Assembly (NCBI RefSeq): GCF_009906835.1
Contig: NZ_CP047652.1
Span: 381,001-445,000 of the forward strand
From: Aristophania vespae
Lineage (GTDB): Bacteria; Pseudomonadota; Alphaproteobacteria; Acetobacterales; Acetobacteraceae
Direction of reading: 5' to 3'
DNA: 64,000 nucleotides
Below are positions 60,045-64,000 of this stretch, one piece after another. The notes below the pieces were generated by a model. The model was given only the letters and a program-made list of their open reading frames with translations. It was not told where the DNA came from and did no database searches. The translations under genes and the position numbers were made by a program. Positions within the stretch are counted from its first letter, which is position 1. The number at the start of each line of letters is the position of its first letter.

Positions 60045-61262
60045 CTAGAATTTGGGGAGCTTGGGTTTGAAAATGGCACTGGCGGCTGTCAGCACGCTAG
60101 ACCCTAGCACGAAAGCCACGGCTGAAAGAGGAAGAGTCGCAGCTGTCGCTCCAAAAAAAGGCACGATTTTGCCTGCCAGACCCTGGCCTAAAGATCCCAG
60201 CGCATAGCTTAGTCCCATACCAAAACTTCTTTGGGCAGAGGGGAAGCGTTGGGCCAGATAATGCGGTATGAGGGCAAAAATACCTGAAGCCGCAGCGCCC
60301 ATAATAAAGGCTGAAATAAGCAATAAATTCCAGTCCTGCACGCATAAAAAGGGCCAAATTGCGCACATCACAATTAAAATCGCCCCAATCATTACCCTAC
60401 TTTCGCCAAAATATTCGGCCAGTTTTCCGCAAAAAATCTTTCCGCTAAAAGATCCAATGCAATAAAGCATGATAGGCCAGAATATGGCTTGGGGTGATAA
60501 GTGATGAGAGTCACGTAAAATAGTGGGATAAAAAGTATAAATAGCTGCTTTTTGAAATTCTAAAAAGCTCATAAGAATAATGGCCTGTAGAGCAGCCCCG
60601 CTCCAGGAAAATCGTGTTTTAGAAACAGTTTTTTTCTGTTGAAGAGCACGTTGCTCAAGCCATATTGGGCTTTCTTTCACGCCTATACGAATGAATATGG
60701 ATAAAAGAGCAGGAAGAATGCCAATGAAAAAGAGAATACGCCAGCCAAAGTGAGGTAAAATAAGTGCCTGAGCACCTGCCGCTGCAAAATAACCTAATTC
60801 ATAACCAGACATCATGAGAGCTGAGGCCAGAGGGCGTGATGCTTCTGGTACAGTCTCCATTAATAAAGCAGCTGAGGCAGTCCACTCACCGCCAAAACCA
60901 ATGCCAAAGAGAAATTGGATAATAAAAAGAGTGTATATAGAGTGAGAAAATCCCGTTAAGGCGGAGAAAATAGCAAACCAAATAACGCCGAGCATAAAAG
61001 CAGGCTTTCGTCCGTAACGATCGGCAAGCCAACCCCACGCTGTATTGCCTATAAAGCGGCCCACGGCCTGGCCAAAAAGAACACCACCCAGCATAGAAAT
61101 TGTACAGCCAAAGTCACGTGCGATATCTGGCAGGGTGAACATGAAGCTTGTTTGATCAAACCCATCTAAAAACCACCCCATAAAAGCAGCAAATGTGACC
61201 TGCCAGTAAGGTATTAAGGCTTTGAAACCTGGCCTGGCTGTAGAGGATGATGCAGCATTCAT
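60045..61262 (-). CDS. MFS transporter, sialate/lactate (SHS) type
   Basis: 405 residues, about twelve membrane segments. FMGWFLDGFDQTSFMFTLP in segment 1 and LADRYGRKPAFM in the loop 2-3 signature match the SHS family, which carries organic acids by proton symport. Substrate unknown. Its stop is adjacent to that of the FAD oxidoreductase, with no spacer for a terminator. Confidence 0.82.
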   Translation of the reverse strand: MNAASSSTARPGFKALIPYWQVTFAAFMGWFLDGFDQTSFMFTLPDIARDFGCTISMLGGVLFGQAVGRFIGNTAWGWLADRYGRKPAFMLGVIWFAIFSALTGFSHSIYTLFIIQFLFGIGFGGEWTASAALLMETVPEASRPLASALMMSGYELGYFAAAGAQALILPHFGWRILFFIGILPALLSIFIRIGVKESPIWLEQRALQQKKTVSKTRFSWSGAALQAIILMSFLEFQKAAIYTFYPTILRDSHHLSPQAIFWPIMLYCIGSFSGKIFCGKLAEYFGESRVMIGAILIVMCAIWPFLCVQDWNLLLISAFIMGAAASGIFALIPHYLAQRFPSAQRSFGMGLSYALGSLGQGLAGKIVPFFGATAATLPLSAVAFVLGSSVLTAASAIFKPKLPKF

Positions 61263-61566
61263 GCAGTGATAAGAGCCTTTGAGCAGAGATCGTTATTAAG
61301 GTTGAAATGACCTATCATTGCTATGATCATTTGAGAACAAAAATATCTGTTTGGTATAATATTTAGAGTATATTTTTTATAAAAAATGCGATGAGTAGTT
61401 TATGAAAAAATACGGACTTCATCTGGGACTTCTTGAAAAAGAAGTACTTAAGAGATAGGTTTAAATATCGTTTATATAAGCAAAGATTGCACTATGCTCC
61501 TCTCACATACTTTAAGGGCCGGCTTACAAAGCACCACATAGAGCAGGGGCAAGGAGAGTAATATTT
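61263..61566. other. Divergent intergenic region upstream of hemA
   Basis: About 300 nt that must hold the promoters of hemA and the MFS gene. I cannot define either. Confidence 0.4.
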
Positions 61567-62772
61567 ATGGATTATGATGCTCTGTTTCAAAAGGCCCTTG
61601 ATGGCCTGCATGCCGATGGCAGCTATCGTTATTTTGCTGAATTGGAAAGAAAAGCAGGCCAGTTCCCCCGTGCTTTTCATCACGGGATAGGTCGTGAAGT
61701 TACAATCTGGTGTTCTAATGATTATCTCGCAATGGGACAGCAGCCTGATGTTCTTGCGGCTATGCACAAAGCATTAGATGAAACTGGTGCGGGGGCAGGT
61801 GGCACGCGCAATATTTCGGGCACAAATCATTATCACGTGGCTCTTGAAACGGAGCTGGCCAGTTTGCATGGGAAAGAAAGCGCATTGCTTTTTAACTCAG
61901 GCTACCTCTCAAATTGGGTAACGCTTGGTACAATTGCTGCCCGTATTAAAGATTGTGTTGTTCTTTCTGATGCGCTGAATCATGCATCTATGATCGAAGG
62001 TATTCGCCATTCTCGAGCAGAAAAAAGAATTTTTCGCCATAATGATTTAGAAGATCTCGAACGTCATCTTAAAGAGATACCTTTGGATGTTCCCAAAATT
62101 ATAGCCTTTGAATCAGTCTATTCAATGGATGGAGACGTAGCACCCATTGAAGCGATTTGTGATTTGGCTGATCAATATGGAGCTATGACATATCTTGATG
62201 AGGTTCATGCCGTGGGTATGTATGGCTCTCAAGGGGGAGGCATGGCACAGGAATTAGGGCTTGAACATCGTCTTACAGTTATTGAAGGCACATTAGGAAA
62301 AGCTTTTGGTGTTGTCGGTGGATATATAGCAGCTTCTGCACCTTTATGTGATTTTGTGCGTTCTTTTGGATCTGGCTTTATTTTTTCTACCTCACTACCT
62401 CCCATGATTGCAGCAGGTGTATTGGCCAGTGTAAAGCATTTAAAAAAGAGCAGCACTGAAAGAGATGGCCAGAAAAAAGCTGTTGCATTATTGCGGCAGA
62501 AATTAGGGCAGGCCCGTATTCCCTATATTATGAACCCCAGTCATATCGTTCCTGTTATGGTGGGAGATGCAAAGCTTTGCCGTGCCTTGTCTGACGATTT
62601 ACTCAAGCGGTTTGGCCATTATATTCAGCCTATTAATTACCCCACCGTGCCAAGAGGTACAGAGCGTTTACGCTTAACGCCGGGGCCTTTACATAGTGAG
62701 GCTGATATTGAGGCAGTCGTACAAGCCTTATCTACTTTGTGGAAAGACTATAAGCTTGAATATGCTGCATAG
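61567..62772 (+). CDS. hemA: 5-aminolevulinate synthase
   Basis: 401 residues, the usual size. [11 protein letters not shown] and [15 protein letters not shown] near the N terminus, [10 protein letters not shown] near 217, and the PLP lysine K245 in EGTLGKAFG. It condenses glycine and succinyl-CoA in the C4 heme pathway, a marker of alphaproteobacteria. AAGGAG precedes the ATG at 11 nt. Confidence 0.93.
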   Translation: MDYDALFQKALDGLHADGSYRYFAELERKAGQFPRAFHHGIGREVTIWCSNDYLAMGQQPDVLAAMHKALDETGAGAGGTRNISGTNHYHVALETELASLHGKESALLFNSGYLSNWVTLGTIAARIKDCVVLSDALNHASMIEGIRHSRAEKRIFRHNDLEDLERHLKEIPLDVPKIIAFESVYSMDGDVAPIEAICDLADQYGAMTYLDEVHAVGMYGSQGGGMAQELGLEHRLTVIEGTLGKAFGVVGGYIAASAPLCDFVRSFGSGFIFSTSLPPMIAAGVLASVKHLKKSSTERDGQKKAVALLRQKLGQARIPYIMNPSHIVPVMVGDAKLCRALSDDLLKRFGHYIQPINYPTVPRGTERLRLTPGPLHSEADIEAVVQALSTLWKDYKLEYAA

Positions 62773-62800
62773 GTTTAGCGACTAAGGTAAAACCATATTA

Positions 62801-62838
62801 AATGGCGTTTAAGAGGTCATCTTAAGCGCCATTATTTT
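62801..62838. terminator. Terminator between hemA and shlB
   Basis: AATGGCG (62801-62807) pairs with CGCCATT (62827-62833), with inner TTAAG/CTTAA, followed by ATTTTTAAA. It lies between convergent genes. Confidence 0.75.
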
Positions 62839-64000
62839 TAAAATCCTGCCACAATCTGAAAGTCACAAAATGCGCCTTTACGGGCTGCAAAGGCTGTTGT
62901 GTGAACCCGTCTTAGACGCCAGCCTACGTCATAAGTTATATTAAGATATTGGTTGATTGTGCTATTTACGTCTATTCCAACTGAAGAGAGTGTGGCAGCT
63001 CTCGGCCCGTCGCCAATTCTTTTGACCTGTCTATTATCTGCCCAATCCCAGAAAAAACCCAGCTTATTGCTATCTTCCAAAGTAGGGAAGGACGTTAATT
63101 TAGCCAATGAAAATTGTGGTAAAAATAACTCTTGGCTAAAGCTGTTGGCATTACTGCCAAATGATGTATTAACAAAATACCCTCTTGCATTGCTCATGCC
63201 ACCTGTTGCGAGTTGCTCGCTATAAAGCAGGTTTTTTGAAGCACGCTGAAATGTTACTTTGGTTGTAGTGGATAAACCCCATGGTAAAGAAAATGACCGC
63301 GTGAGCATGAGGCGGTCATAAACGTAATTGGGGCCAGAATGTTCAACAATTGACCTATAGTCTTTTTTGTTATCATAATGCGTCAGGCCGCCGGGACTAT
63401 AATAAAACTGGTTATTAAGCTTCGTTTGTCCCCATGGGTCCTGTACAGAACCATCATATCCTATAACAAACTGATTTGTATCAGCATTTGAAATATTAGC
63501 ATGGCGCTGAGAAATGGGCATATAGGGTTTATATTCGTCAGAGTTCGTGGTCTTCCAGTCAAAACCAATCTGAAGAGTACCATCAAGACCGAAATTTTGC
63601 CCTAAGGTAATGTGGTTGATCATATGAAGCCACCTGATAGAGGCTTGGCCGCTTTCGCCCTTATTTTTCATATTAGGTTCATTGGGCACAGGGTTAGTAT
63701 GAGAGTATGTGCCGTAAATCTGAATGGCGTTACGCCCAATTAAGGGAATTGTCCAACTGGCAGCATGATTATTAGAAAGACCTGATACAGAACGATTAAA
63801 TTGATAAGTTAAAATTTGCCCTAAGTTAAAGGCATTGCCCATGAGGCTCCTACATACCAATTTAAGCGGCCTGTTGTTGGATCTCCCTGGTTATTATAGG
63901 CAGCATAACCATAAACAGGAAAACGGTCTGCTACACGTAAATCAATATCAGTATATCCTGGTTTGACACTTGGTCTAGAGACCATATCAACAGTATGAAA
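62838..64000 (-). pseudogene. ShlB/FhaC-type two-partner secretion transporter, partial and frameshifted
   Basis: The C-terminal barrel of a TpsB protein: RLMLTRSFSLPWGL, ATGGMSNARGYF and DVNSTINQYLNITYDVGWRLRR. Reading upstream to the window edge needs one added base at the C run 63838-63840, joining NWYVGAS to WGNAFNLGQILTYQF. The 5' part, with the POTRA domains, lies outside the window. It would export a large TpsA protein; none is seen here. Confidence 0.8.

Overview
The window looks like a chromosomal segment of a low-GC alphaproteobacterium, most likely an acetic acid bacterium (Acetobacteraceae, of the insect-associated low-GC kind). The reasons are a C4-pathway 5-aminolevulinate synthase (HemA), DUF1489 and DUF2272 proteins, an OprB-type sugar porin next to a GntP gluconate permease, polyol metabolism genes, and sharply AT-rich spacers. 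The lineage is inferred from gene content only; there is no rRNA or tRNA gene here.

Layout. 1-1182: non-coding DNA with a decayed type I-E CRISPR array and two diverged copies of a leader-like sequence. 1183-11000: housekeeping and metabolic genes (DUF1489 pseudogene, hemW, kup, yggS, rsmB, cysK, a rhodanese, a DUF2272 lipoprotein, an acyltransferase). 11112-12092: aldo/keto reductase. 12138-17470: 5.3 kb AT-rich gene-poor island with two perfect microsatellites (26 x 6 bp and 18 x 8 bp) and two related small-protein cassettes. 17483-19847: DUF1796-like protein, secreted nuclease and a small HTH protein. 20268-30592: complete-looking type I-E cas operon between two very short CRISPR arrays; cas1 is frameshifted twice. 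32033-37252: polysaccharide operon (galU, KpsE-like, Wza/KpsD-like, MdoH-like glucosyltransferase). 37328-43261: polyol/ketotetrose-type catabolic cluster (SDR, MFS, DhaK-DhaL kinase, RpiB, SorC regulator). 43285-45612: amino-acid permease and TauD-like dioxygenase, both frameshifted. 47138-49209: CobW GTPase and WD40 protein. 49284-50216: two more small-protein cassettes. 51107-64000: TonB receptor, OprB porin, GntP permease, two cation diffusion facilitators, FAD oxidoreductase, MFS transporter, hemA, and the end of an ShlB-type secretion protein.

Two themes stand out. First, four small genes (two tandem pairs 33 kb apart) share a 5' leader: a long hairpin at the predicted transcript start, then a short hairpin holding the Shine-Dalgarno sequence in its loop. 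Base pairs in both stems change in a compensating way, and three copies share the same promoter. This is my best candidate for an undescribed regulatory element. Second, seven otherwise intact genes each lack exactly one base, usually inside a G/C run. That suggests either homopolymer undercalling in the assembly or ongoing gene decay. The cas1 lesions are of a different type and fit the near-empty CRISPR arrays.
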